Part shown: piece by piece, positions 12,128 to 21,649 of the stretch
How positions within the stretch are numbered: position 1 is the first letter of the stretch
Layout of the letters: each line of letters begins with the position of its first letter
Source: Comamonas jiangduensis
Lineage (GTDB): Bacteria > Pseudomonadota > Gammaproteobacteria > Burkholderiales > Burkholderiaceae_C
DNA: 33,011 bases
Assembly: GCF_902829245.1 (NCBI RefSeq)
Contig: NZ_CADEPJ010000093.1
Location: 1-33,011 of the forward strand
Direction of reading: 5' to 3'
The notes under the pieces: model-generated
What the model was told of the DNA's origin: nothing
Database searches by the model: none
Seen by the model: only the letters and a program-made list of their open reading frames with translations
Program-made: the position numbers and the translations under genes

Positions 12128-12781
12128 ATGGATTACGTTATTTCTCTTTTGGGGCCACTGTCGCAAGGCGCGGTAGTGACGCTCAAACTCTTTGCGATCA
12201 CGCTGGTGCTGTCTGTCCCGCTGGGACTGGTGCTGGCGCTGCTGCGTCTGTCCCGCTTTGCTGGGTTGCGTGCGTTGGTGGGTGGTTACATCTGGCTGAT
12301 GCGTGGCACGCCGCTGATGCTGCAGATGCTGTTTATTTACTTCGCGCTGCCGTTTGTGCCCGTGATTGGTATTCGTTTTGACGACTACCCGGCCGCCATC
12401 GTGGCGTTCACGCTGAACTACGCCGCGTACTTTGCTGAAATTTTCCGTGCGGGTATCCAGTCGATTGATCGGGGTCAGTACGAAGGTGCCAAGGTACTGG
12501 GCCTGAGCTATGCCCAGACCATGCGCCGCATCGTCATTCCCCAGGTGTGGCCGCGCATTTTGCCGCCGCTGTCCAATGAGACCATCACCTTGGTCAAGGA
12601 CACCTCGCTGATTTACGTGCTGGCCCTGAACGACCTGCTGCGCGCCGCGCGCGGTATTGTCCAGCGCGACTTTACGACCACGCCGTTCATCGTGGCCGCT
12701 TGCTTCTATTTAGTGATGACCTTGGTGTTGACCTGGGGCTTCCAGTACCTGGAGAAACGCTATGCCAAGTATGACGCCTGA
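12128..12781 (+). CDS. Amino-acid ABC transporter permease
   Basis: This inner-membrane permease of the HisM/GlnP type forms the channel for the adjacent binding protein. From ATG 12128 it is 217 residues; an in-frame upstream extension would start inside the terminator and is unlikely. Hydrophobic segments include the early TLKLFAITLVLSVPLGLVLA and later MLQMLFIYFALPFVPVIGI, AAIVAFTLNYAAYFAEIF and FIVAACFYLVMTLVLTW. The cytoplasmic EAA loop reads FRAGIQSIDRGQYEGAKVLG and continues LSYAQTMRRIVIPQ, where it contacts the ATPase. The RGTPLMLQ motif is diagnostic of the polar amino-acid group. Its 3' end overlaps the ATPase start by 20 bases, so translation is probably coupled. Confidence 0.93.
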   Translation: MDYVISLLGPLSQGAVVTLKLFAITLVLSVPLGLVLALLRLSRFAGLRALVGGYIWLMRGTPLMLQMLFIYFALPFVPVIGIRFDDYPAAIVAFTLNYAAYFAEIFRAGIQSIDRGQYEGAKVLGLSYAQTMRRIVIPQVWPRILPPLSNETITLVKDTSLIYVLALNDLLRAARGIVQRDFTTTPFIVAACFYLVMTLVLTWGFQYLEKRYAKYDA

Positions 12782-13536
12782 TGTGATGATTTCTGCCCAA
12801 GGCATCCACAAGGCCTTTGGCGGTAACGAGGTGCTGCGCGGTGTATCGCTGGATTTGCTGCGTGGCGAAGTGGTGGCTGTGATTGGCCCTTCGGGTTCCG
12901 GCAAGAGCACCTTTTTGCGCTGCCTGAATCACCTGGAAACCATTGACAGCGGCAGCGTCGTGGTGGAGGGCGATGTGCTGGCGCAAAACGATGCCAGCGG
13001 CAAGGCGCACTATGTGCCAGAGGCCCAGATCCGCAAGATTGGTCACAAGATGGGCATGGTGTTCCAGTCATTCAATCTGTTTCGCACCTCACCGTGCTGG
13101 AGAACCTGATTGAAGCGCCGATGCTGGTCAAAAGATGAAGCGTGCCGACATCGTTCCCAAGGCCGAGGCGCTGCTGAAAAAAGTCGGCCTGTCTGAAAAG
13201 CGGGATGCCTACCCCAACCGCTTGTCGGGCGGCCAAAAGCAACGCGTGGCGATTGCGCGCGCGCTGGCGATGGACCCCGACATCATGCTGTTTGATGAGC
13301 CCACCTCGGCCCTCGACCCTGAGCTGACCGGTGAGGTGCTGCGCACTATGCGTGAATTGGCCAACGAGCATATGACCATGCTGGTGGTGACCCATGAAAT
13401 GGGTTTCGCCCGCGAAGTGGCCAACCGCGTGGTGTTTATGGACGGTGGCTACATCGTGGAAGAAAACGCGGCGGAAGCCTTTTTTGCCAATCCGCAGCAC
13501 GAGCGCACCCGGGCATTTTTACAGAATATGTTGTAA
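12762..13536 (+). CDS. Amino-acid ABC transporter ATP-binding protein (two frame breaks)
   Basis: This is the ATPase of the polar amino-acid importer. ATG 12762 has GGAGA 8 bases upstream; ATG 12771 is an alternative. Motifs are Walker A GPSGSGKS near residue 43, Q-loop [10 protein letters not shown], signature [15 protein letters not shown], Walker [14 protein letters not shown] and the H-loop [13 protein letters not shown]. The C-terminus [18 protein letters not shown] is typical of the GlnQ/HisP group. Breaks near 13083 (FNLF should continue PHLTVLENL) and 13130-13133 (VK/KMKRAD) are each repaired by one base, giving about 258 residues. It overlaps the permease by 20 bases and is followed by a terminator. 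Confidence 0.92.
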
Positions 13537-13537
13537 A

Positions 13538-13564
13538 AAAACTGCAGCGTAGGCTGTGGTTTTT
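13538..13564 (+). terminator. Terminator after the amino-acid transporter
   Basis: AAAACTGCAGC (13538-13548) pairs with GCTGTGGTTTT (13553-13563), allowing two G-U pairs, with loop GTAG. The distal arm ends in a run of T. Confidence 0.7.
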
Positions 13565-13580
13565 GAGTGTCAAAATGCGT

Positions 13581-13632
13581 TGAAATGCTTGTCTGACAGG
13601 CGTTAAAAGCTATATTTTTTAGAGCTTTGAGC
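13581..13632 (+). repeat. Degenerate intergenic repeat, copy 2
   Basis: The 13537-13749 gap contains TGCTTGTCTGACAGGCGTTA followed by AAAGCTATATTTTTTAGAG. GCTTGTC-TGACAGGC-like pairing and the AGCTATATTTTTT tail resemble the block at 1629-1680. The remainder of the gap presumably holds the mla promoter; no clear -35/-10 could be assigned. Confidence 0.4.
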
Positions 13633-13749
13633 GCCGTTCACGCATTCAGAAACATACAGAGATGTATGTTTGTTGGCACTTCGATGCAGCCAGGTATGTG
13701 GCTTGTCTGCACAATGTCGCCTTTCACTTTTTCTTGAGATTTGCACCGC

Positions 13750-14553
13750 ATGAGTCACCCTGCACCTTTAGTGGAGCTGCGCAATGTCACCTTTGGCTAT
13801 GGTGATCGCACCATTTTGCGTGACGTCTCCCGCAGGTGCCGCGCGGCAAAGTCACCCGGCTGATGGGGCCTCTGGCGGTGGCAAGACCACCGTGCTGCGC
13901 TTGATCGGGGGGCAAATCAAGGCCCAGCAAGGTCAGGTGCTGTTTGATGGCAAAGATGTGGGGCAGATGCAAAACGCGCAGCTGTACGCCATGCGCCGGC
14001 GCATGGGCATGCTGTTTCAGTTTGGCGCATTGTTTACGGACATGAGCGTGCTGGATAACGTGGCCTTCCCGCTGCGCGAGCACACCCGGCTGCCCGAATC
14101 CATGGTGCGCGATATCGTGCTCATGAAGCTGCACGCGGTGGGCTTGCGCGGGGCGCGTGACTTGATGCCAAGCCAGATTTCAGGCGGTATGGCGCGCGGG
14201 TGGCGCTGGCCCGCGCGATTGCGCTGGACCCGGAGCTCATCATGTACGACGAGCCCTTTGCGGGCTTGGATCCCATCTCACTGGGCACGGCTGCGCGCTT
14301 GATTCGTACCCTCAACGATGCACTGGGGCTGACCAGTGTTGTGGTGTCGCACGACCTGGAAGAAACCTTCCACGTGGCCGACCACGTGGTGATTTTGGGC
14401 GCGGGCGGCATTGCGGCACAGGGCACACCCGAGCAAGTGCAGGCCAACCCCGATGCTTTGGTGCAGCAATTTATCCATGCACGCCCCAATGGGCCCGTGC
14501 CTTTTCACTATCCGGCACCGAGCTTGGAACAAGACTTTGGAGGCCGCGCATGA
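13750..14553 (+). CDS. mlaF: Phospholipid transport ATPase MlaF (three frame breaks)
   Basis: This is the cytoplasmic ATPase of the MlaFEDB complex, which moves phospholipids between inner and outer membrane through MlaC. From ATG 13750: VELRNVTFGYGDRTILRDVS, Walker A GASGGGKTT, Q-loop GMLFQFGALFTDMSV (the FGALF form is typical of MlaF), signature ISGGMARRVALARAI, Walker B LIMYDEPFAGLDP, and H-loop VVSHDLEETF. Breaks near 13829-13831, 13864-13867 and 14197 are each restored by one base, giving about 268 residues. The stop overlaps the mlaE start as ATGA. It is first gene of the mlaFED-A-CB set. Confidence 0.93.
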
Positions 14554-15326
14554 AGGCTGTGGCTGCATTAGGGTTGTGGACGCGCCGTCAGTTTGCGGCA
14601 GTGGGCCAGGCCAGTGCATTGTTTGTACGCCTGCTGGGCATGCTGCCCGCCACCTTGGGGCGTTTTCACTTGCTCAAGGATCAGATTCACTTTCTGGGCA
14701 ATTATTCGCTGGCCATCATTGCCGTCTCGGGCCTGTTTGTGGGTTTTGTGCTGGGGCTGCAAGGCTATTACACGCTGCAGCGCTACGGCTCGGCCGAGGC
14801 CTTGGGGTTGCTGGTGGCGCTGTCTTTGCTGCGTGAGCTGGGGCCGGTGGTGACGGCGCTGCTGTTCGCTGGCCGTGCGGGCACGGCGCTGACGGCGGAA
14901 ATTGGCCTGATGAAGGCTGGCGAGCAACTTTCTGCCATGGAGATGATGGCGGTCGACCCGGTCAAGCGGATTTTGGCGCCGCGATTTTGGGCAGGTTTTA
15001 TTGTCATGCCGCTGTTGGCGGCCGTGTTCTCTGCCGTCGGCGTGATGGGCGGCTGGCTGGTGGGCGTGGCGATGATTGGTGTGGATGGTGGTGCTTTCTG
15101 GGGTCAGATGCAGTCCGGTGTGGACTGGTGGTATGACCTGGGCAATGGCGTCATCAAGAGTGTGGTGTTTGGTGTGGCCGTGACGTTTGTGGCGCTGTAC
15201 CAAGGCTATACCGCCAAACCCACGCCCGAAGGCGTCTCGCGCGCTACGACCCGCACGGTGGTCGTGGCTTCGCTGGCTGTGCTGGCGCTGGACTTCTTGC
15301 TCACCGCTTCGATGTTCAGCATCTGA
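14550..15326 (+). CDS. mlaE: Phospholipid transport permease MlaE
   Basis: This inner-membrane subunit of the Mla transporter is intact, 258 residues. It shows the MlaE/YrbE pattern: an amphipathic N-terminal helix, then LAIIAVSGLFVGFVLGLQGY, the conserved LLRELGPVVTALLFAGRAGTAL segment, TAEIGLMKAGEQLSAMEMMA (the cytoplasmic loop that contacts MlaF), and VDPVKRILAPRF. Several hydrophobic helices follow, including VMPLLAAVFSAVGVMGGW and a final ASLAVLALDFLLTASMF. It begins within the mlaF stop (ATGA) and is followed 28 bases later by mlaD. Confidence 0.95.
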   Translation: MKAVAALGLWTRRQFAAVGQASALFVRLLGMLPATLGRFHLLKDQIHFLGNYSLAIIAVSGLFVGFVLGLQGYYTLQRYGSAEALGLLVALSLLRELGPVVTALLFAGRAGTALTAEIGLMKAGEQLSAMEMMAVDPVKRILAPRFWAGFIVMPLLAAVFSAVGVMGGWLVGVAMIGVDGGAFWGQMQSGVDWWYDLGNGVIKSVVFGVAVTFVALYQGYTAKPTPEGVSRATTRTVVVASLAVLALDFLLTASMFSI

Positions 15327-15354
15327 AGCGCAAAGATTCAAATAAGGACGAGAT

Positions 15355-15826
15355 ATGCAGGCATCTAAAAACGACGTATGGGTCGGCCTCTTTGTGTTGA
15401 TTGGCGCGCTGGCGCTGGCGTTTTTGGCGCTGCAATCGGCCAATTTGCTGAGCCTGAGCTTTCAAGAAAGCTACAAGGTCACCGCACGCTTTGACAATAT
15501 TGGCGGCCTCAAGCCGAAAGCGGCCGTCAAAAGTGGTGGTGGGGCGTGTAGAAAACATCACGTTTGATGACAAAACCTTCCAAGCTACCGTACACATGGC
15601 GATGGAAAAGCGCTACGCCTTTCCCAAAGACAGTTCGCTGAAAATTCTGACCAGTGGCTTGCTGGGAGATCAATATGTGGGCATTGAAGCGGGTGCGGAC
15701 GATGTCAACTTGGCAGACGGTGATCGCATTACGGCGACCCAGTCCGCCGTGGTGCTCGAGAATTTGATCGGGCAATTCCTCTACAGCAAGGCTGAAGAAG
15801 GCGGCGCTGATGGGGCAGGGAAATAA
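15355..15826 (+). CDS. mlaD: Phospholipid transport MCE-domain protein MlaD (one frame break)
   Basis: This membrane-anchored protein forms the hexameric periplasmic ring of the Mla complex. The N-terminus MQASKNDVWVGLFVLIGALA gives a single membrane anchor. The MCE domain follows: SYKVTARFDNIGGLKPKAAV, VGRVENITFDDKTFQATVHM, FPKDSSLKILTSGLLGDQYV and LENLIGQFLYSK. The frame changes near 15532-15541 in a GTG-repeat. The shift is of the -2 (or +1) type, not -1; the usual VKSAGVVVGRV is best explained by loss of ~8 bases from the repeat. Expected length is about 160 residues. AGGACGAG before the ATG is the ribosome site. Confidence 0.92.
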
Positions 15827-15845
15827 CAACAAACAGGAATCTACG

Positions 15846-16595
15846 ATGCAAAACAATCACTTTGCAATGTCCGCACGCTGGCGCCAGGCAGGCGCCGCCT
15901 GCTTGGTCGTGGCGGGTTTGGCGTTGACAGGTTGTGCTTCCACGCAGGCCACCAACCCCCAAGACCCTTACGAGAGTTACAACCGCTCGATGACCAAGTT
16001 CAACGACACCGTGGATGATGCGGTGTTAAAGCCTGTGGCCACGGCCTATAAGACGGTGACACCTTCGCCCGTTCGCACGGGGGTGAGCAACTTCTTCACC
16101 AACTTGGGTGACCTGTGGTCGATGGTGAACCATGCCTTGCAAGGCAATGGTGAGCAAACCTACAACCACATGGTGCGCTTCACCACCAATACGGTGTTGG
16201 GTCTGGGGGGCTTGCTGGACATCGCGACCGAGATGCAGGTGGAGCGTAACAAGCAAGACTTCGGTTTGACTTTGGCAAGCTTGGGTGTCAAGCCCGGGCC
16301 TTATCTGGTGCTGCCTTTCTTTGGCCCCTCGACCGTGCGCGACACGCTGGCGCTGCCGATTGACTGGCAAGGCTATGTGCTGGCGGATTTGAAGCCCGTA
16401 TCACACCGCAATAGCTTGATGGGCTTGAGCCTGGTGAGCAAGCGCGCCAGTTTGCTGGATGCCACCGATACGCTGGATGCCGCAGCACTGGATCGCTACA
16501 CCTTGATACGGGATTTTTATCTGAAGCAGCGCAATCCTGCTGCCAATTCGTCCAATGATGACAACGCTGGTCGCGTCGAAAGCTTCGACGACTGA
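15846..16595 (+). CDS. mlaA: Outer-membrane lipoprotein MlaA (VacJ)
   Basis: MlaA sits in the outer membrane with porins and removes mislocalised phospholipids from the outer leaflet, passing them to MlaC. ATG 15846 is preceded by AGGAA. The signal ends in lipobox LTGC near residue 31. Family blocks are DPYESYNRSMTKFNDTVDD, NFFTNLGDLWSMVNHALQGN, TNTVLGLGGLLDIATEM, the DFGLTLASLGVKPGPYLVLP segment and FFGPSTVRDTLALPID. The frame is intact, 249 residues. The C-terminal tail ANSSNDDNAGRVESFDD is short and acidic. In E. coli mlaA lies away from mlaFEDCB; here it is between mlaD and mlaC. Confidence 0.95.
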   Translation: MQNNHFAMSARWRQAGAACLVVAGLALTGCASTQATNPQDPYESYNRSMTKFNDTVDDAVLKPVATAYKTVTPSPVRTGVSNFFTNLGDLWSMVNHALQGNGEQTYNHMVRFTTNTVLGLGGLLDIATEMQVERNKQDFGLTLASLGVKPGPYLVLPFFGPSTVRDTLALPIDWQGYVLADLKPVSHRNSLMGLSLVSKRASLLDATDTLDAAALDRYTLIRDFYLKQRNPAANSSNDDNAGRVESFDD

Positions 16596-16637
16596 GCGAG
16601 GGCCAGGGCCTGAGGCCTTGGCAAGTAAGGAATCACA

Positions 16638-17285
16638 ATGATGCAACGTCGTACTTTGGCCGCTGGTGTGGCCGCTTTTTCTGCACCGAGGCCGGCTGCC
16701 CCGGTCGTTACGGCCGCTGTAGAGACCCCGGACTCTCTGGTTAAACGCCTGTCCGCCGATATTCTGGAAACGATCAAGGCAGACCCTGAGCTGCGCAATG
16801 GCAATATTGCGCGAATTTCACAGGTAGTTGACAACGCCGTCATGCCCCATGTGAACTTCCGTCGAATGACGTCGGCTGCGGTGGGTCCCCAGTGGCGCCA
16901 GGCCACGCCGGCACAGCGTGAGCGCCTGCAGCAGGAGTTCAAGCTCATGCTCATTCGCACCTATGCCGGTGCCTTGAAGCAGGTGAGCGACCAGCGCGTA
17001 GTGGTCAAGCCTTTGCGCGCGGCACCTGAGGATAAAGATGTCTTGGTGCGCACCGAAGTGCATGGCAAGGGTGAGCCCGTACAACTGGACTTCCGTCTGG
17101 AAAACACGGACGGCAAGGGCTGGAAAATCTACAACCTGAATGTGCTGGGCGTGTGGATGGTGGAGACCTACCGTACCCAGTTTGCGCAGGAGTTGAACAA
17201 AGGTGGGATTGACGGGCTGATCAACGCCTTGGCCAGTCGCACCATCGCTGCCGACGCCAAAACCGCGAAGTCAGCGCAGCCATGA
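16638..17285 (+). CDS. mlaC: Periplasmic phospholipid-binding protein MlaC
   Basis: MlaC shuttles phospholipids between MlaA and MlaD. The 215-residue frame is intact and contains the family marks VVDNAVMPHVNFRRMTSAAV, QWRQATPAQRERLQQEFKLM, LIRTYAGALKQVSDQ, VQLDFRLENTDGKGWKIYNL and NVLGVWMVETYRTQFAQEL. The first ~28 residues (MMQRRTLAAGVAAF, then SAPRPAAPVVTAAV) should be a signal peptide but have a short, proline-broken hydrophobic core. A pair of compensating base errors there is possible. The stop overlaps the mlaB ATG. Confidence 0.93.
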   Translation: MMQRRTLAAGVAAFSAPRPAAPVVTAAVETPDSLVKRLSADILETIKADPELRNGNIARISQVVDNAVMPHVNFRRMTSAAVGPQWRQATPAQRERLQQEFKLMLIRTYAGALKQVSDQRVVVKPLRAAPEDKDVLVRTEVHGKGEPVQLDFRLENTDGKGWKIYNLNVLGVWMVETYRTQFAQELNKGGIDGLINALASRTIAADAKTAKSAQP

Positions 17286-17581
17286 GCCACACCATTGCAC
17301 TTGCGCCGGTGCTAACCGCTGACACCGTGGTGGCAGCGCAAGCACAACTGCTGCACAGCATGCAGGCGCAGCCCCAGGGCGCGCACATTGTGCTGGATGC
17401 CTCAGGGGTGCAGTCCTTTGATTCGGCCGGCCTGGCCTTGTTGCTGGCGTGCCTGCGCGCGGCGCATGCGCGCCAGCAAAGCTTGCGCGTACAGGGCTGG
17501 ACCAGCAGCTTGCAGTCGCTGGCGCAGGTGTATGGCGTGATGCCTTTGCTCGATACCGCTGTGGCCCCCCAGGCGGCGTAA
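17282..17581 (+). CDS. mlaB: STAS-domain protein MlaB
   Basis: This small cytoplasmic STAS protein binds MlaF and is needed for activity of the Mla ATPase. It is 99 residues. The core reads HIVLDASGVQSFDSAGLALL, with the DSAG motif at the usual phospho-acceptor loop, then LLACLRAAHARQQSLRVQGW and LAQVYGVMPLL. Its ATG overlaps the mlaC stop (ATGA), so the two are translationally coupled. It ends the mla set; the next gene starts 59 bases later. Confidence 0.88.
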   Translation: MSHTIALAPVLTADTVVAAQAQLLHSMQAQPQGAHIVLDASGVQSFDSAGLALLLACLRAAHARQQSLRVQGWTSSLQSLAQVYGVMPLLDTAVAPQAA

Positions 17582-17640
17582 GGGTGCAAGACCATGGCCT
17601 CGGCTGAGCGGCCACGAGCGCCTTAGAATGTCAGGCTCTC

Positions 17641-18542
17641 ATGCCAGCCATTTCCATCCAATCTGTCTCCAAGACCTACGCGACCTCCCAAGGTGGTTTC
17701 CAGGCGCTCAACCATGTGAGCCTGGAAATTGCGGAGGGCGAGTTCTTTGGTCTGCTCGGCCCTAACGGCGCGGGCAAAACACACTCATCAGCATTTTGGC
17801 CGGCCTGACCAAGGCCACCTCCGGGCGCATCATCGTGATGGGCCAGGATGTGCCGTCAGACTTTGCAGCCGCCCGCAAGCAACTGGGGGTGGTGCCGCAA
17901 GAGCTGGTGTTTGACCCCTTCTTCAATGTGCGCGAGACGCTGCGCCTGCAGTCCGGCTACTTTGGCGTCAAGCACAACGACGCCTGGATTGACGAGCTGC
18001 TGGAAAGCCTCGGGCTGGCCGACAAGGCCCACGCCAATATGCGCCAGCTCTCGGGCGGCATGAAGCGCCGCGTGCTGGTGGCGCAGGCCTTGTACACAAG
18101 CCGCCGATCATCGTGCTGGACGAGCCCACGGCCGGTGTGGACGTGGAGCTGCGCCAAACCCTGTGGCACTTTGTCAGCAAGCTCAACAAGCAAGGCCATA
18201 CGGTGCTGCTGACCACGCACTACCTGGAAGAGGCAGAAGCCTTGTGCAACCGCATTGCCATGCTCAAGCACGGCAACGTGGTGGCGCTGGATGAGACTTC
18301 GAATTTGCTCAAAACCGCATCGTCCAACGTATTGCAGTTCAAGACGGACCAGGCGTTGCCTGAAGCACTGGCCCCCGTGGCGCGTGTGACCGGGCGTGGT
18401 GCAGCTGCCCGCACAGGGGCCCCACGATATCGAACGCTTTTTGGCCACCTTGCGTGAAGCCGGGGTGGTGATGGAAGACATGGAAATTCGCCGTGCGGAC
18501 TTGGAAGATGTGTTCCTGCTAGTGATGAAGGGAGCTGCATGA
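17641..18542 (+). CDS. yadG: ABC exporter ATP-binding protein, YadG-like (three frame breaks)
   Basis: This ATPase of an ABC-2 type exporter has Walker [32 protein letters not shown], signature [15 protein letters not shown], Walker [17 protein letters not shown] and H-loop [14 protein letters not shown]. The C-terminus [15 protein letters not shown] is typical. Breaks occur near 17780 (GKT/TLIS) and 18092 ([10 protein letters not shown]), each fixed by one base. The third, near 18395 ([12 protein letters not shown]), needs two bases added or one removed. Expected length is ~301 residues. The stop overlaps the permease ATG. Substrate unknown; the position between mla and ibaG-murA suggests an envelope role, by context only. 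Confidence 0.88.
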
Positions 18543-19309
18543 TGCTGCCCTCCATGCAAGGCTGGACGTCGCTGTTCTACAAAGAAATTTTGCGGTTTTG
18601 GAAGGTGGGCTTTCAGACCGTGGCTGCGCCGGTAATGACGGCGGTGCTGTACCTGCTGATTTTTGGCCACGTGCTGGAAGACCATGTGCAAGTGTTTGAC
18701 GGCGTGGGCTACACGGCGTTCTTGGTGCCCGGGCTGGTGATGATGAGCGTGCTGCAAAACGCGTTTGCCAACAGCTCATCGAGCCTGGTGCAAAGCAAGA
18801 TCATGGGCAGTGTGGTGTTCATCTTGCTCACGCCGCTGTCGCATTGGGCCTGGTTTTGTGCCTATGTGGGCTCTTCCATCGTGCGCGGCTTGGTGGTGGG
18901 CTTGGGTGTGTACATCGTCACCCTGTTTTTCACGCCTGCGGTGGCTGCTGCGCCGCTGTGGATCGTGGTGTTTGCGGTGCTGGGCGCTGCCTTGCTGGGT
19001 ACGCTGGGGCTGATCGCCGGGCTGTGGGCCGACAAGTTCGACCAGATGGCCGCTTTCCAGAACTTTTTGATCATGCCCATGACATTTCTGTCGGGCGTGT
19101 TCTATTCCATTCAATCCCTGCCGCCTTTTTGGCAGCAGGTCAGCCACCTGAACCCGTTTTTCTACATGATTGACGGTTTTAGGTACGGCTTCTTCGGCCA
19201 AAGCGATGTCTCTCCGTGGGTGAGTCTGGGTATCGTCGGCGTGGCGTGTTTGGTGGTCAGCGCTCTGGCCATTCATCTGCTGCGCATTGGCTACAAAATT
19301 CGCCATTGA
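18539..19309 (+). CDS. yadH: ABC-2 type exporter permease, YadH-like
   Basis: This inner-membrane permease partners the preceding ATPase. It is 256 residues and intact. The start MQGWTSLFYKEILRFWKVGF is the usual cytoplasmic amphipathic helix, followed by about six membrane segments: TVAAPVMTAVLYLLIFGHVL, TAFLVPGLVMMSVLQNAF, the GLVVGLGVYIVTLFF region, IVVFAVLGAALLGTLGLIAG, the FLIMPMTFLSGVFYSI block and VSLGIVGVACLVVSALAIHL. The P-M-T-F-L-S-G-V-F-Y motif and HLNPFFYMIDGFRYGFFG are diagnostic of the YadH/NodJ ABC-2 group. It overlaps the ATPase by four bases. Confidence 0.9.
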   Translation: MMLPSMQGWTSLFYKEILRFWKVGFQTVAAPVMTAVLYLLIFGHVLEDHVQVFDGVGYTAFLVPGLVMMSVLQNAFANSSSSLVQSKIMGSVVFILLTPLSHWAWFCAYVGSSIVRGLVVGLGVYIVTLFFTPAVAAAPLWIVVFAVLGAALLGTLGLIAGLWADKFDQMAAFQNFLIMPMTFLSGVFYSIQSLPPFWQQVSHLNPFFYMIDGFRYGFFGQSDVSPWVSLGIVGVACLVVSALAIHLLRIGYKIRH

Positions 19310-19373
19310 CCGTGGTGCGCTGGCGCGCGCCACTTTTCGCCGTCAGCATGCGCGCTGCGGCACAGAGACCACT

Positions 19374-19616
19374 ATGAATGCTGACCTCCTCCAATCCATC
19401 ATCGCTGCCGGCTTGCACTGTGAACATCTGGCCGTGGAAGGCGATGGCCGCCATTGGTATGCGACCGTGGTGTCGGCTGAATTTGAAGGCAAGCGCTTGC
19501 TGGCACGCCAGCGGCTGGTGTACGCCACCTTGGGTGAGCGCATCAAGACGGATGAGGTGCACGCCCTGTCCATGAAGACCTTCACCCCGGCAGAATGGGC
19601 GGCCAAAGCCGCTTAA
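19374..19616 (+). CDS. ibaG: BolA-family protein IbaG
   Basis: This small BolA-like protein of 80 residues probably works with monothiol glutaredoxin in handling Fe-S clusters. ATG 19374 is chosen because the protein then starts MNADLLQSIIAAGLHCEHLA; the frame is open upstream but that part does not resemble the family. The helix-beta core contains EGDGRHWYATVVSAEFEGK, RLLARQRLVYATLGERI, DEVHALSMKTFTPAEW. The conserved histidine is in the final VHALSMKT block. ibaG directly before murA is also the arrangement in E. coli. Confidence 0.92.
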   Translation: MNADLLQSIIAAGLHCEHLAVEGDGRHWYATVVSAEFEGKRLLARQRLVYATLGERIKTDEVHALSMKTFTPAEWAAKAA

Positions 19617-19628
19617 AGCCAAATAAAT

Positions 19629-19680
19629 AGATAGCTGTTAGTGCTTGATCATATGGGTTTGAGCCTGATTTTGTTTAAAT
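19629..19680 (+). repeat. Degenerate intergenic repeat, copy 3
   Basis: GATAGCTGTTAGTGCTTGAT, then CATATGGGTTTGAGCC and an AT-rich tail, aligns with 1629-1680 at roughly two thirds of positions by eye. It fills most of the gap between ibaG and murA. Confidence 0.45.
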
Positions 19681-19701
19681 TTCGATTCAAGGCTTGAAGC
19701 C

Positions 19702-20966
<1,265 letters not shown>

Positions 20967-21617
20967 ATGAGCATCACCATTGCCCTGTCCAAGGGCCGTA
21001 TCTTTGAAGAAACCGTGCCCCTGCTGGCTGCCGCCGGGATTGAGGTGACTGAAGACGTCGAAAAGTCGCGCAAGCTGATTTTTGACACCAATCGCCCCGA
21101 TGTGCGCGTGGTGCTGGTGCGCGCTTCCGACGTGCCTGTGTACGTGCAGTACGGTGGTGCTGACCTGGGCGTCTCGGGTTCCGACTCGCTGATCGAGCAT
21201 GGCGGCCAGGGCCTGTACCAGCCGCTGGACTTGCAAATTGCCAAGTGCCGCGTGAGTGTGGCCGTGCGCAATGGTTTTGACTATGCACATGCCGTGCAGC
21301 AAGGCGCACGCCTGAAGGTGGCTACCAAGTACACCACGATTGCCCGTGAGTTCTTTGCCCAAAAAGGCGTGCACGTGGACATGATCAAGCTGTACGGCTC
21401 GATGGAGCTGGCACCGTTGACCGGCATGGCCGACGCGATTGTGGACCTGGTGTCCACGGGCAACACCCTCAAGGCCAATGACCTGGTGGAGGTGGAGCAG
21501 ATCATCGACATCAGTTCGCGCTTGGTGGTCAATCAGGCGTCGCTCAAGCTCAAGCAGCGCGCTCTGCGCCCCATCATCGATGCGTTTACGCAGGCTGTGC
21601 AAGCCAAAAACAACTAA
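20967..21617 (+). CDS. hisG: ATP phosphoribosyltransferase, short form
   Basis: HisG condenses ATP and PRPP, the first step of histidine biosynthesis. The 216-residue frame is intact: [72 protein letters not shown] and the PRPP-binding [16 protein letters not shown]. It lacks the C-terminal regulatory domain of long HisG, so it should be the HisGS type, which needs the HisZ subunit encoded elsewhere. The gene starts immediately after the murA stop, so the his genes may be partly read from the upstream mla-murA transcript. Confidence 0.95.
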   Translation: MSITIALSKGRIFEETVPLLAAAGIEVTEDVEKSRKLIFDTNRPDVRVVLVRASDVPVYVQYGGADLGVSGSDSLIEHGGQGLYQPLDLQIAKCRVSVAVRNGFDYAHAVQQGARLKVATKYTTIAREFFAQKGVHVDMIKLYGSMELAPLTGMADAIVDLVSTGNTLKANDLVEVEQIIDISSRLVVNQASLKLKQRALRPIIDAFTQAVQAKNN

Positions 21618-21649
21618 TTTATCTCTCCACTGTTGAAGCAGTAAGCACT

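Noticed and set aside
13750-18542. mla and yadG genes as a decaying pseudogene cluster
   Set aside because: All motifs are intact outside single-base breaks, and neighbouring genes mlaE, mlaA and mlaB are undamaged; sequencing error is simpler.
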